From an uncultured cyanobacterium (GTDB lineage: Bacteria; Cyanobacteriota; Cyanobacteriia; Cyanobacteriales; FACHB-T130), in contig CAKZHE010000142.1 in the NCBI GenBank assembly GCA_936920195.1, forward strand, positions 1 through 42,521: DNA of 42,521 nucleotides. The letters run 5' to 3'. Shown here piece by piece: positions 34,709 through 42,510 of this stretch. Each line of letters begins with the position of its first letter. Position 1 is the stretch's first letter. The translations under genes and the position numbers were made by a program. Under the pieces are notes generated by a model that saw only the letters and a list, made by a program, of their open reading frames with translations, made no database searches and was not told the DNA's origin.

Positions 34709-36202
34709 CTATGGTAGATCGGTATTGCCCATTAAATAGCGATCGCACTCTCTTGCCGCCCCGCGTCCTTCATTGAAAGCCCAAACCACCAAGCTTTGTC
34801 CGCGACGACAATCCCCAGCGGCAAATACCCCTGGAATGCTTGTGGCATATTGACCGTAATCAGCTTTGATATTACTGCGGGGGTCCCGTTCCAATCCCAA
34901 CGCATCCAATAAAGGTTGTTCTGGACCCAAGAATCCCATTGCCAACAATACCAGTTGCGCCGGGATGACTTTTTCCGTACCGGGAACGTGCTGGGGAATA
35001 AACTGCCCTTTCTCGTTTCTTTCCCATTTCACCTGGACGGTATGAACGGCTTTGACATGACCATTGTCATCCCCTTCAAACTTGGTTGCCGTCGTAATAT
35101 ATGTGCGGGGGTCTGCTCCAAACTTCGCTGCGGCCTCTTCCTGACCATAATCCAGTTTATAAACTTTAGGCCACTCAGGCCAAGGATTATCTGCCGCCCG
35201 TTCCTTCGGAGCTTGGGGCATAATTTCCACTTGCACCACAGTGTTGCAGCCGTGGCGCATCGAAGTTCCCACGCAGTCAGTACCAGTATCGCCGCCGCCA
35301 ATGATGACAATATCTTTGCCTTCGGCGTAGAGAGATGTACCGCGCAAAGACTCGAAATTATTGTCTAAAACCGCTTTAGTATTTGCCGTCAGAAACTCCA
35401 TCGCAAAATGAATTCCCTGCAACTGCCGTCCATCAATCGGCAAATCTCTCGGTTTAGTGGCTCCCGTACAAAGTACCACCGCATCAAATTCTTTCAGCAG
35501 TTGTTCCGCTGGCAAATCCTTGCCAATTTCCGTATTGCAGACAAACTTAACCCCTTCTTCTTCCAAAACTTTCAGGCGGCGCAACACCACCTGTTGCTTA
35601 TCCAACTTCATGTTGGGAATACCATACATCAACAGTCCGCCGGGACGGTCAGCCCGTTCAAAAACCGTCACCCAATGACCAGCCTTGTTTAATTGGGCGG
35701 CAGCAGACAAACCAGCGGGTCCAGAACCAATAATGGCAACCCGCTTGCCCGTGCGTTTGGAGGGGGGTTCCGGGGTAATCCAACCTTCTTCCCAGCCCTT
35801 TTCGATAATCGAATACTCAATATTCTTGATTGTCACCGGGGGGTTGCTGATGCCCAACACGCAGGCTCCTTCGCAGGGAGCCGGACAAACCCGCCCAGTA
35901 AATTCGGGGAAATTGTTGGTTTTGTGCAAGCGGTCAAGGGCTTCTCGCCAGAGTCCGCGATAAACTAAATCATTCCATTCGGGAATCAGATTATTGATGG
36001 GGCAACCGCTCGCCATGCCGCTAATCAGATTTCCGGTGTGGCAGAAGGGAATGCCGCAGTCCATACACCTCGCGCCTTGGGTGCGGAGCTTGTCATCGTC
36101 CATGTGGACGTGGAATTCATCCCAATTGCGGATGCGCTCCAGGGGGGCTAGTTCTGAAGGCAGTTCCCGAACAAATTCGATAAACCCGGTTGGTTTTCCC
36201 AT
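34709..36202 (-). CDS. gltD: Glutamate synthase small subunit
   Basis: 497 residues. The small FAD/Fe-S subunit of NAD(P)H-dependent glutamate synthase feeds electrons to the large GltB subunit, which makes glutamate from glutamine and 2-oxoglutarate. The N-terminal iron-sulfur Cys motifs are [11 protein letters not shown] (Cys46, Cys49, Cys54), [15 protein letters not shown] and [12 protein letters not shown]. The FAD fold is [16 protein letters not shown] and the NADPH fold [14 protein letters not shown], with the final FAD motif [19 protein letters not shown]. Full length. gltB is not adjacent. The start is the ATG at 36202; a MITE sits about 65 bases upstream. Confidence 0.94.
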   Translation of the reverse strand: MGKPTGFIEFVRELPSELAPLERIRNWDEFHVHMDDDKLRTQGARCMDCGIPFCHTGNLISGMASGCPINNLIPEWNDLVYRGLWREALDRLHKTNNFPEFTGRVCPAPCEGACVLGISNPPVTIKNIEYSIIEKGWEEGWITPEPPSKRTGKRVAIIGSGPAGLSAAAQLNKAGHWVTVFERADRPGGLLMYGIPNMKLDKQQVVLRRLKVLEEEGVKFVCNTEIGKDLPAEQLLKEFDAVVLCTGATKPRDLPIDGRQLQGIHFAMEFLTANTKAVLDNNFESLRGTSLYAEGKDIVIIGGGDTGTDCVGTSMRHGCNTVVQVEIMPQAPKERAADNPWPEWPKVYKLDYGQEEAAAKFGADPRTYITTATKFEGDDNGHVKAVHTVQVKWERNEKGQFIPQHVPGTEKVIPAQLVLLAMGFLGPEQPLLDALGLERDPRSNIKADYGQYATSIPGVFAAGDCRRGQSLVVWAFNEGRGAARECDRYLMGNTDLP

Positions 36203-36265
36203 AGTTTGGCTCAGTATTTTTTCTTTGGGACAATTTCTCTAGAAGTTCAGCCATTTTAGTATATA

Positions 36266-36356
36266 CAGGACTTACGCAATACCTCTATTAGTAGGGTGTG
36301 TTAGCGCAGCGTAACGCACCATAAACGCTATATGCGGAGCCACTGCGTAAGTCCTG
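36266..36356. mobile_element. MITE-like element, CAGGACTTACGCA family, copy 3
   Basis: The perfect ends are CAGGACTTACGCA (36266-36278) and TGCGTAAGTCCTG (36344-36356). The interior holds GTAGGGTGTGTTAGCG plus CAGCGTAACGCACC and an ATAAACGCTATAT stretch, matching the solo unit at 31571 almost base for base and copy 2 at 24770 more loosely. It is about 91 bp, in the upstream region of gltD. Confidence 0.85.
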
Positions 36357-36420
36357 ATATAGATATGGCGAAGATCTGCGATCGCACTAGCGCGATCGCC
36401 GTCTAGATTATAAAGAATTT

Positions 36421-36477
36421 TTGACAATCCCCGCTCTGCTGGTGTAGCCTGCCGTAGGCATAGAGGTCGGGATTCTT
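36421..36477 (-). mobile_element. IS605-type right-end remnant
   Basis: TTGACAATCCCCGC ... GGTCGGGATTCTT has the same form as the end at 22723: on the minus strand a CCCG/CGGG hairpin ending in GTCAA. A GTAGCCTGCCGTAGGCATA repeat is inserted in the loop. No tnpA or tnpB is nearby. It is followed by ordinary non-coding DNA. Confidence 0.5.
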
Positions 36478-36575
36478 AAGAACCTCAGCCCGATTGGATC
36501 TTAATTTGTAACGGCTGTGCCAAACAGCCTCTAGACAGTCCGGTGCAACCATATTACTTGATATTGATGTCTGGT

Positions 36576-36705
36576 GCTATAGCGCGTCTAAATGAGTTGT
36601 GCAATTCCGTAGGGGCAATCCCCCCGTGGTTGCCCCGATGTGTAGGGGTAGGCACGGGGGCGCTACCCCTACAGATTTACATAAATGATTCAGACGCGCT
36701 ATATC
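36576..36705. mobile_element. MITE-like element, TATAGCGCGTCT ends
   Basis: The terminal inverted repeats are TATAGCGCGTCTAAATGA (36579 on) and TAAATGATTCAGACGCGCTATA (ending 36703). The inner palindromes are GTAGGGGCAATCCCCCC / GGTTGCCCCGATGTG and GTAGGGGTAGGCACGGGGGCGCTACCCCTAC. About 128 bp, it has no coding capacity. The interval 36203-36734 contains three separate repeat elements and no gene. Confidence 0.75.
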
Positions 36706-36734
36706 GGCAATGAATTGATTTTGAGAGATATCAA

Positions 36735-38501
36735 TTATGGAGTTGACAAATCAGAATCTAAGTTAATATTAAACTTTTTGTTGATAGTTTCTATTACCTC
36801 AGCTTCTGCTGGCGTAGTGATACCATCTAATTGAGCAATTTTCTGGCATTGGGCTAGAAGTGGTATGGCGAAGTCACTATTGATTTGACTGAGTAAGATT
36901 TCTAAAGGTGGTGGTGATTCAATATTAGCAGCGATCGCTTCCAAAGATGCCGGACTAAGATTTAAAGTTTGGATTTCTGGCACAATCTCTGTCCATGTTT
37001 TTCCCGGATTGCCAGCTAAAACAACATGGACTAAAATTTGATCCATCACAACTTGTTGATCGATTGCTGCTTCTAAATATTTCTGACTTTCTACCTCAGC
37101 CTCAATTAGAGTTGCTTCCATAATCAATGGCTGATTCTTAGCTTCATAGAAGCGACAGGCAGCATATCCCAGTGCATAGATCATTACTACGTTGGTACTT
37201 GCCCCAATCACCGCTCCAGCTACAGGGATATTTTCCAGAAAACTCAATCCAGCTTTGATGGCATAACTACCGCCAGCTTTTAATGCTTGACTGCCACCAA
37301 CTGACAAACCAAAAATTGCTAGAACTTCCCCTTTCCTAGCTGGTTCTTGCAAATCAAATCCATAGGCACAGGCAATTTGATAAACCATTTCTGCTTGTAA
37401 TGTAGCAGTTAGGAATAAATCAACTGCCAATAGTGCTGTAGCTGCTCCTGGTACTAAACTACTTGTAAAACCCATTCCTCCTGCCAGTAATGCTTTTTCG
37501 ATCATTACACGATGAGCTATTGCGCTTGGCTGTTCATTGGGATATTTTTGCTGTAGCCGTCTGACATCAGTTTCCGCTTTGACAATATCCACATCATTTA
37601 AAATTTTGAGTAACCAATCTGCTTGTGGTAAAGCTTGTATTAGGCGTTGCAGTTGGCGATTATTACTAACAACATCAAGAGCCAAACCAACTCCTTCCGT
37701 TGCTTTGGCGGTGGCACTACCAATCATTCCACCCGCTGCACCTGCGGCTCCAGTTAAGGCTCCTGTGACAGTAGTACCTGTTTTTACCGCCGCACTACCA
37801 ATTGCTCCACCCACAACAATGGCTTTTTCTACCACTACTTGCCCAGTTTGAACAGTTGCATCTACAACTACCTCTGCCGCTCCGGTGACATTGCTGCCAG
37901 CCTTTGCCGCTTTACTGCCAAGCGCACCCCTAACACCTACGGCTGCACCTGCTACAACTTGCCCTGCTTGCACGCTAGCTCCAGCAACAACTCCGGCTGC
38001 TCCCACTACAGCACCCGTTACCGAGCTACCAGCCTGAGCAGCAGCACCCGCGACGACTCCAGCGGCTCCTGCTACTGCTCCAAACCATGATGGTTGCTTG
38101 GTTTTAGTAATTTCTTGGGTTTGATGCTCAACTACCACCAGTGAGGAAGATTCTGATGGCTGATTAGTAGTTGAGGTTTTAACCTCAACTGTTTCTTCAG
38201 GTGTTGATGAAGCTAAATTCAACTCTTGTTGCCAATCTGGAAAATCATCACCTGTTTCTCGTCCATATATTTTGACTCTGTTAAAAGACTTGATACCCAA
38301 GCTTACCAATCCATTATAAATAAGTGAAACTACTACTTGTTGATTTGGAACTTGCTGGGATTCCAACATAATCTGTAAGCAACCATTTTTGATCCTAGCC
38401 TTAGCTGTAATGCCTTGAGGTTGTAGCGCTCGGTTAATCAGGGTAGCGATCGCATTTGCATCTCCCTGTTTAGCCAGTTCCAAAAGATTCTGCTGCGACA
38501 T
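36735..38501 (-). CDS. Protein with amphipathic 22-residue Ala/Gly repeats and TerB-like end
   Basis: 588 residues in four parts. Residues 1-90 are a small domain found at the start of many cyanobacterial proteins (LLELAKQGDANAIATLINRAL, KIYGRETGDDFPDWQQEL). Residues 100-140 are a Ser/Thr/Gln-rich linker. Residues 141-228 are four 22-residue repeats (consensus GAxxGAAGVVAGAxxQAGxxVT), continuing less regularly to about 275. Residues 300-470 hold a helical Ala-rich membrane-like domain (AGGMGFTSSLVPGAATALLAVDLFLTATLQ, AVIGASTNVVMIYALGYAACRFY). The C-terminus resembles a short TerB-like helical domain (FAIPLLAQCQKIAQLDGITTPAEAEVI). The 22-mers would form a long lipid-surface helix. Function unknown. 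The start is the ATG at 38501. Confidence 0.8.
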   Translation of the reverse strand: MSQQNLLELAKQGDANAIATLINRALQPQGITAKARIKNGCLQIMLESQQVPNQQVVVSLIYNGLVSLGIKSFNRVKIYGRETGDDFPDWQQELNLASSTPEETVEVKTSTTNQPSESSSLVVVEHQTQEITKTKQPSWFGAVAGAAGVVAGAAAQAGSSVTGAVVGAAGVVAGASVQAGQVVAGAAVGVRGALGSKAAKAGSNVTGAAEVVVDATVQTGQVVVEKAIVVGGAIGSAAVKTGTTVTGALTGAAGAAGGMIGSATAKATEGVGLALDVVSNNRQLQRLIQALPQADWLLKILNDVDIVKAETDVRRLQQKYPNEQPSAIAHRVMIEKALLAGGMGFTSSLVPGAATALLAVDLFLTATLQAEMVYQIACAYGFDLQEPARKGEVLAIFGLSVGGSQALKAGGSYAIKAGLSFLENIPVAGAVIGASTNVVMIYALGYAACRFYEAKNQPLIMEATLIEAEVESQKYLEAAIDQQVVMDQILVHVVLAGNPGKTWTEIVPEIQTLNLSPASLEAIAANIESPPPLEILLSQINSDFAIPLLAQCQKIAQLDGITTPAEAEVIETINKKFNINLDSDLSTP

Positions 38502-38550
38502 AAAATAAAACCAAATAAAATCATAGATAAGATTTTATCATATTTCTAAC

Positions 38551-38695
38551 CAGTGGGGTGTGTATAGTCTATCGGCATGGCTAACACCATTCGCTAACGC
38601 TAACGCACCCTATGACCCAATAAAGTTCAGTTAACTAAGTTCGTAGTTGGGCTTCAGCCCTAATCCGGAGAGGGCTAAAGCCCAACTACGAACTT
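38551..38695. repeat. Two intergenic repeats upstream of the 22-mer repeat gene
   Basis: A decayed GTGGGGTGTGTA ... GCTAACGCACCCTATGA copy (38551-38612) is followed by a full palindrome AGTTCGTAGTTGGGCTTCAGCCC / GGGCTAAAGCCCAACTACGAACT (38638-38695), the sister of 10558-10611. No gene lies between 38502 and 38765. Confidence 0.75.
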
Positions 38696-38765
38696 TTGCG
38701 TTCTTTTATTTGTGACTACTTACTAACTGAACCGTATTGCCCTATGACCTGAAGGTGACTATCCC

Positions 38766-39422
38766 TTACAATCGTCGTTCCAAAATTTTCTTCACATTAG
38801 GCAGCGCCGCTTGTATGACTTCCGGCGCGGGAGTAGTTTGTTGCCAACTGGCTCGCCCTGCCAGTCTTTTTGCCCAAGCATTTAACCGAGGATAGGGGGC
38901 TAAAGCCAACCTGAACATGGGTAATGAAGGCACGATTGTCCCCGCTACCACTTCTGCGAGGGTGATTTCTTCTCCGGCAAAGTAAGGATGTTGGTCTAAC
39001 AGTTGTTCATAAAATTCTAAAGCATTGGTGACTTGCTTTCTAGCGATGGCAATTTTTTCAGCATCGGTGTCTAACCCAATCAATTTTTTAGTTAAGATCA
39101 TCGTTGCCGTTTGAATTTCATTCACGGCGACTAATTGCACCATTCGCATCACCGCTAGAGCTTCTGGATGGTCAGGAATCAGCTTTGTGGTAGGATACTT
39201 AGCTTCCAAATAGTCCAAAATCGCCAAGGATTCAACTACTTTAAATCCCTCGTCAATTATGACTGGAATTCTTTGCAATGGATTAATTGCGGTAAATTCA
39301 GGCTGCAATTGATCTCCGTCTAAGTTGACCAAAACTGGTTCAAAAGGAATTTGTTTTTCCAGTAATGCTATCCAAACTCGCCGAGCATTGATAGAAATGG
39401 GATTGTAATAGAACTTCAGCAT
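38766..39422 (-). CDS. Glutathione S-transferase family protein
   Basis: 218 residues from the ATG at 39422; TTG-type upstream codons would add three. The N-terminal thioredoxin-fold domain (LKFYYNPISINARRVWIALLEKQIPFE ... NPLQRIPVIID, with VESLAILDYLEAKYP as the glutathione-binding segment) is followed by an all-helical C-terminal domain (YFAGEEITLAEVVAGTIVPSL). The Ser in NPISINAR is a likely activating residue. Its substrate is unknown. It diverges from an ArsR-type regulator with about 108 bases between them, so it may be that regulator's target. Confidence 0.88.
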   Translation of the reverse strand: MLKFYYNPISINARRVWIALLEKQIPFEPVLVNLDGDQLQPEFTAINPLQRIPVIIDEGFKVVESLAILDYLEAKYPTTKLIPDHPEALAVMRMVQLVAVNEIQTATMILTKKLIGLDTDAEKIAIARKQVTNALEFYEQLLDQHPYFAGEEITLAEVVAGTIVPSLPMFRLALAPYPRLNAWAKRLAGRASWQQTTPAPEVIQAALPNVKKILERRL

Positions 39423-39530
39423 TGCCGCCACATCCTCATAATATTGCCAGTGCTAACTCATTTGCCCGATTCCAGGCAAAGATATTCTTGTATAGTTATA
39501 GTATTGTGTTGACATGAACCTGATTTGTCT

Positions 39531-39875
39531 ATGCTAGAGATTACCAGCCCCGCTCTGACTCCAGTCGCTGATTACTTCAAAGTCTTGTCCCAAGTGAGTC
39601 GCCTGCAAATTTTGTGCGTTCTCCAGTCTGGCGAAAAAAATGTCACTGAAATTATTGAGGCGACGGGGATGGGGCAGGCAAATGTATCCAAACACTTGAT
39701 GGTGTTGACTCAGGCGGGAATTGTGACTCGACAGCCCAAAGGAGCCAATGTCTTTTATCAAATTACCGATCCGATTGTATTTGAATTGTGCGAGTTAGTC
39801 TGCGATCGCCTCAAAATTCAGTTACAAGAGCAAAGCCAAAAACTCTCCCAACTGACGGCAATGCGGTACTTCTAG
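39531..39875 (+). CDS. ArsR/SmtB-family transcriptional regulator
   Basis: 114 residues from the ATG at 39531. A single winged helix-turn-helix: FKVLSQVSRLQILCVLQSGEKNVTEI, recognition helix QANVSKHLMVLTQAGIV and wing RQPKGANVFYQITD. The CxC metal-binding motif of ArsR (ELCVCDL at the recognition helix) is absent; single Cys occur at CVL and ELCELVCDRL near the end, where alpha-5 metal or redox sites can form. It may therefore sense redox or metals through the C-terminal helix, but this is inference. It is divergent from the GST gene, with the shared AT-rich region (39423-39530) as the likely operator. Confidence 0.88.
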   Translation: MLEITSPALTPVADYFKVLSQVSRLQILCVLQSGEKNVTEIIEATGMGQANVSKHLMVLTQAGIVTRQPKGANVFYQITDPIVFELCELVCDRLKIQLQEQSQKLSQLTAMRYF

Positions 39876-39928
39876 GCCATTGAACTCACCCTAAGCAGGT
39901 TTAGGCACGGTAATTATTACGAATTGTA

Positions 39929-39963
39929 ACGATATATCGTCAGCGATAGTGATATATCGTTAT
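39929..39963 (+). promoter_or_regulatory. Probable PadR operator: paired palindromes
   Basis: CGATATATCG (39930-39939) and TGATATATCG (39950-39959) are near-identical palindromes exactly 20 bases apart (two helical turns), ending 35 bases before the PadR start. The spacing puts both sites on one face of the DNA, as expected for a dimer-of-dimers autorepressor site. Assignment to the PadR protein is by position only. Confidence 0.6.
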
Positions 39964-39994
39964 CTTGAATTTAGTTGTCATTTGGGTTGAATCC

Positions 39995-40612
39995 ATGTTT
40001 GGACGTTTTAGTTTCGCGATGCCACCTTTGGCCTGGGCGGAAGCAAATGAAGGTTTTCCCGACTTTTTGTTTCACCACAGCGAGCATCGAGACAGGCATC
40101 GAAGATTTGGCAAACGGCACTGTCAAGGAGACGATGAATCCTTTGGGCGGGGTTGGGGAGAAGAAGGACGGAGACGGCGGGGGGATATTAAATTTATTCT
40201 ATTGGAATTGTTGAGCGATCGCCCCAGTCACGGCTACGACTTAATCAAAGAAATGGAAAGTCGTCAAGGAGGTTTTCGTCGCCTCAGTCCTGGCTCAGTT
40301 TATCCCACCCTGCAACTTTTGGAAGAAGGGGGTTATCTCACCAGTCAAGAAGAGGAAGGAAAGCGGATTTATACCATTACCGAGGCGGGGCGAAAATTGC
40401 TCGCCGAACGCACCCACCCCCATCAAAGTTATGCCGATGAAGGTATTAGCGATCCTATCCCAGAATTGATGGAATTGCGAAATGTCGCCTCGGAATTAAT
40501 TGGCTTAGTGCAGCAAATTGCTCGCTCCGGGAAAGCCGAACGTATCAGCCGGGTGCGGGAAAAATTGCAGCGAATTAAAAGAGAGATTTATGCTCTTTTA
40601 GCCGAAGAATAG
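39995..40612 (+). CDS. PadR-family transcriptional regulator
   Basis: 205 residues from the ATG at 39995; the frame opens at TTG 39965. The N-terminus (1-65) is His/Arg-rich (HHSEHRDRHRRFGKRH), a variable and possibly metal-binding tail. The PadR winged helix follows: GDIKFILLELLSDRPSHGYDLIKEME, then SPGSVYPTLQLLEEGGYLTSQEEEGKRIYTIT. The C-terminal helices (LRNVASELIGLVQQI, VREKLQRIKREIYALLAEE) would form the dimer. PadR proteins repress detoxification or transport genes, and often themselves; the double operator upstream supports autoregulation. No effector gene is adjacent. It is followed by a GC-rich inverted repeat at 40637-40693. Confidence 0.88.
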   Translation: MFGRFSFAMPPLAWAEANEGFPDFLFHHSEHRDRHRRFGKRHCQGDDESFGRGWGEEGRRRRGDIKFILLELLSDRPSHGYDLIKEMESRQGGFRRLSPGSVYPTLQLLEEGGYLTSQEEEGKRIYTITEAGRKLLAERTHPHQSYADEGISDPIPELMELRNVASELIGLVQQIARSGKAERISRVREKLQRIKREIYALLAEE

Positions 40613-40636
40613 CAACTTCGGCACAAAAAGCCCGTG

Positions 40637-40693
40637 GGGGCGGGTTTATTGAGATTATTGGTAAAGATTAAAATTCTTACCCAAACCCGCCCC
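40637..40693. repeat. Inverted repeat downstream of PadR
   Basis: GGGGCGGGTTT (40637-40647) and AAACCCGCCCC (40683-40693) are exact complements around a 35-base AT-rich loop. It may terminate padR or be a dispersed repeat; there is no T-run. Confidence 0.6.
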
Positions 40694-40699
40694 TTGTAT

Positions 40700-40915
40700 C
40701 TTAGAAGAAGTGGTAGACCGTCCGACCCTTGGTCTTCAAAGACCGCTTTGTAGCATGGGTCACCACGACAATCTTGCTTGACTGAACTCGAACAGTCGCC
40801 CGGAGCAAAACTTTAACTATCCTAGTTTAAAGTATTAAGTCCGCATTTCGCAAGGATGAGTGCTATCCCGGAGATGAACTAAAAAAACCATCAACTAATT
40901 TGTGGAGAGGCTAAA
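40700..40915 (+). ncRNA. IS110 left-end leader, possible bridge RNA region
   Basis: About 200 non-coding bases directly before the IS110 transposase start contain short self-complementary segments (GACCCTTGGTCTTCAAAGACC near 40724-40744, GAACTCGAACAGTCGCCCGGAGC near 40785). In IS110-type elements this position encodes the bridge RNA that pairs with donor and target DNA. No intact element is present, so expression and function are doubtful. The left boundary of the element was not determined. Confidence 0.35.
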
Positions 40916-41046
40916 ATGTCAAACATTTCTCAATGGGTAGGGATTGATGTCAGTCAAGCTACTCTAGATGTTTACATTCGTCCTTTGGGCAAAGCACTAA
41001 AATTTCCGAACAACGAAGTCGGAATATTTCAACTACTAGAACAGGC
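40916..41046 (+). pseudogene. IS110-family transposase, 5' fragment
   Basis: From the ATG at 40916, 43 codons match the IS110 RuvC-like N-terminus: SQWVGIDVSQATLDVYIRP (the first catalytic Asp is in VGIDVS) and LKFPNNEVGIFQLLEQ. The similarity stops near 41046; the frame continues to 41212, but that part is antisense to the DUF1830 gene and unlike transposase. At the break point lies TATGGCATTCGCTCCTACAGG, a relative of the palindrome at 31711. GGAGAGG precedes the start codon. Confidence 0.8.
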
Positions 41047-41082
41047 GGTTATGGCATTCGCTCCTACAGGTGTACCGCTTAC

Positions 41083-41403
41083 TCAATCTGCCATTAATTG
41101 TCGTTCCATTTGTAACTTTAAGGAGGCTAAAACGCTAGTCTCCTCATTGACGCTAATGGTAGTGCAGGGAATTTTCTCCATCAAAATGATTTTATTTTGC
41201 TGGGAAATATAAACTTCTAGCAGCGCCTCTGAAACTGCTAAAAATGATAAGCGCTGCCCTGGAAAAACTACCCTTTCAAACTCCAAATTTGGAATATTGA
41301 CGATTCTAATTATTTGGATCTGGCTAGTGGTATTGACGTGCAGGCAAAGGATTTCATTACTGCTGTCAGTGGTTTTGGAAGCCCGTGTTTGAACTTGAAG
41401 CAT
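41083..41403 (-). CDS. DUF1830 domain protein
   Basis: 106 residues from the ATG at 41403; TTG 41418 would add five. The cyanobacterial DUF1830 pattern is clear: ILCLHVNTTSQIQIIRIVNIPNLEFERVVFPGQRLSFLA, followed by strand-rich LLEVYISQQ and IPCTTISV. It is a small soluble beta-rich protein; the family has no known function. The C-terminal ~25 residues are an extension. The truncated IS110 copy ends just beyond its stop codon, so its 3' flank has been rearranged. Confidence 0.8.
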   Translation of the reverse strand: MLQVQTRASKTTDSSNEILCLHVNTTSQIQIIRIVNIPNLEFERVVFPGQRLSFLAVSEALLEVYISQQNKIILMEKIPCTTISVNEETSVLASLKLQMERQLMAD

Positions 41404-41418
41404 ATATTTTGTTACCAA

Positions 41419-41752
41419 ATGAACTTTTTTGTCAGCGCGATCGCCTGTCGAAAAACTACTTATTATTCTCTTTCCTAAATTTTATCGAATAAATGTCCCA
41501 AATTCTAAATTAACTTGTATTTATTGTTACAAAAGTCCAAACAATTTTTAATGCTTCAGTTCCTAACATTGACTGTTACCCGCCACAAGATCGGAATTGG
41601 CATAAAAGTTGTTTTATTCATCATTGATATTTTTACGCATCTGTGGTAGAGAGCGCTCCAGCTTTGGTAAAAGCATGATTAACCTAGTTCCTCTGTCTCA
41701 GAATGACATTCTTTCAAAAGCTCACCAAAAGAATCAATAAATGCCGAACAGA
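41419..41752. other. Gene-free AT-rich interval
   Basis: About 330 bases with no supported gene on either strand. A small GAATGACATTCTTTC palindrome (41700-41716) is the only structure noticed. It carries the upstream region of the DUF1830 gene, and the 3' side of the next minus-strand gene abuts it. Confidence 0.5.
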
Positions 41753-42421
41753 CTACGGATGGATTTGACTAAGGATAAACCGCAAGCGGTCATAATCATC
41801 TTTGAGTAAAACGCTTAAAGCCCGACCTACTTTGACCAACCAATTGCGGTCATATTTCCGTAAAATATAAATTTCCCGAACAGTGGCAGCAGCGAGCGCT
41901 TCCACCGGAACCCCCATTACTTGCAAGAGAGTTCGTAAAAAATCTAATTCTTCCGTAAAATGAACAATTTCTGCGGCCTGACATTGATAAACCCCTTGGT
42001 GAATTTGGGGCGGACGCGGCGGTAAATATTGATAAACTCTGCCTGTAGTTAAACTATTACCATTGCGTTCATCATTAGGCGGAATAAAACCCACAATTGC
42101 CGCTCGAAATTCCGTTTTCAGCATAGCAAAAATTTGGGGTTGCTGCTCCCGCAATTCTTGGAGCGACAACCCCAAAGCTCTAGCGCGATGGATAGAATCA
42201 ATCGGACTGGTGGTGGCATGACAAACCACTGCCAACACCTGATTGCCAGATTCTTCATCTACAGATCTTACCCAACTGCCAAAGGGTGGCATCACTGGAA
42301 AGCTCAAGTCCTCCGGCTCCAGACATTGAGCCAAAAATTCCGTTGTTGATGTTTCGATCACCTCCGCGATATGGTGAGGATGGCGATCGCTTGCCGAAAA
42401 CTGGGGTATAGGAAGTCGCAT
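41753..42421 (-). CDS. HAS-barrel-like conserved cyanobacterial protein
   Basis: 222 residues from the ATG at 42421; the frame opens 21 codons earlier inside repeat DNA, which argues against that start. The N-terminal half has a small beta-barrel pattern (HIAEVIETSTTEFLAQCLEPEDLSFPVMPPFGSWVRSV) as in HAS-barrel domains of HerA-type ATPases. The centre contains FRAAIVGFIPPNDERNG and TGRVYQYLPPRPPQIH, and the C-terminus is helical (FLRTLLQVMGVPVEALAAATVREIYILRKYDRNWLVKVGRAL). No ATPase domain is present. Widely conserved in cyanobacteria as far as I recall, function unknown; a helper of DNA-processing or translation machinery is only a guess. Confidence 0.7.
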   Translation of the reverse strand: MRLPIPQFSASDRHPHHIAEVIETSTTEFLAQCLEPEDLSFPVMPPFGSWVRSVDEESGNQVLAVVCHATTSPIDSIHRARALGLSLQELREQQPQIFAMLKTEFRAAIVGFIPPNDERNGNSLTTGRVYQYLPPRPPQIHQGVYQCQAAEIVHFTEELDFLRTLLQVMGVPVEALAAATVREIYILRKYDRNWLVKVGRALSVLLKDDYDRLRFILSQIHP

Positions 42422-42454
42422 ATTTTTGGGCAATCCCGCCGAAATGACCTTTTT

Positions 42455-42510
42455 TGAATTCAAAAGGCAAAATTCAAAATTCAAAATGAAGAATGGAAAT
42501 AATTTTGAAT
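42455..42510. repeat. AATTCAAA tandem repeat, second copy
   Basis: GAATTC ... AAAATTCAAAATTCAAAATGAAGAATGG then AAATAATTTTGAATT. The last 46 bases are the same as in 8215-8272. It lies at the 5' side of the HAS-barrel gene and supplies the codons of its spurious upstream extension. Ends just before the right edge. Confidence 0.75.

Noticed and set aside
41047-41212. Continuation of the IS110 reading frame
   Set aside because: It lacks transposase similarity and is antisense to the DUF1830 gene, whose product has clear family motifs.
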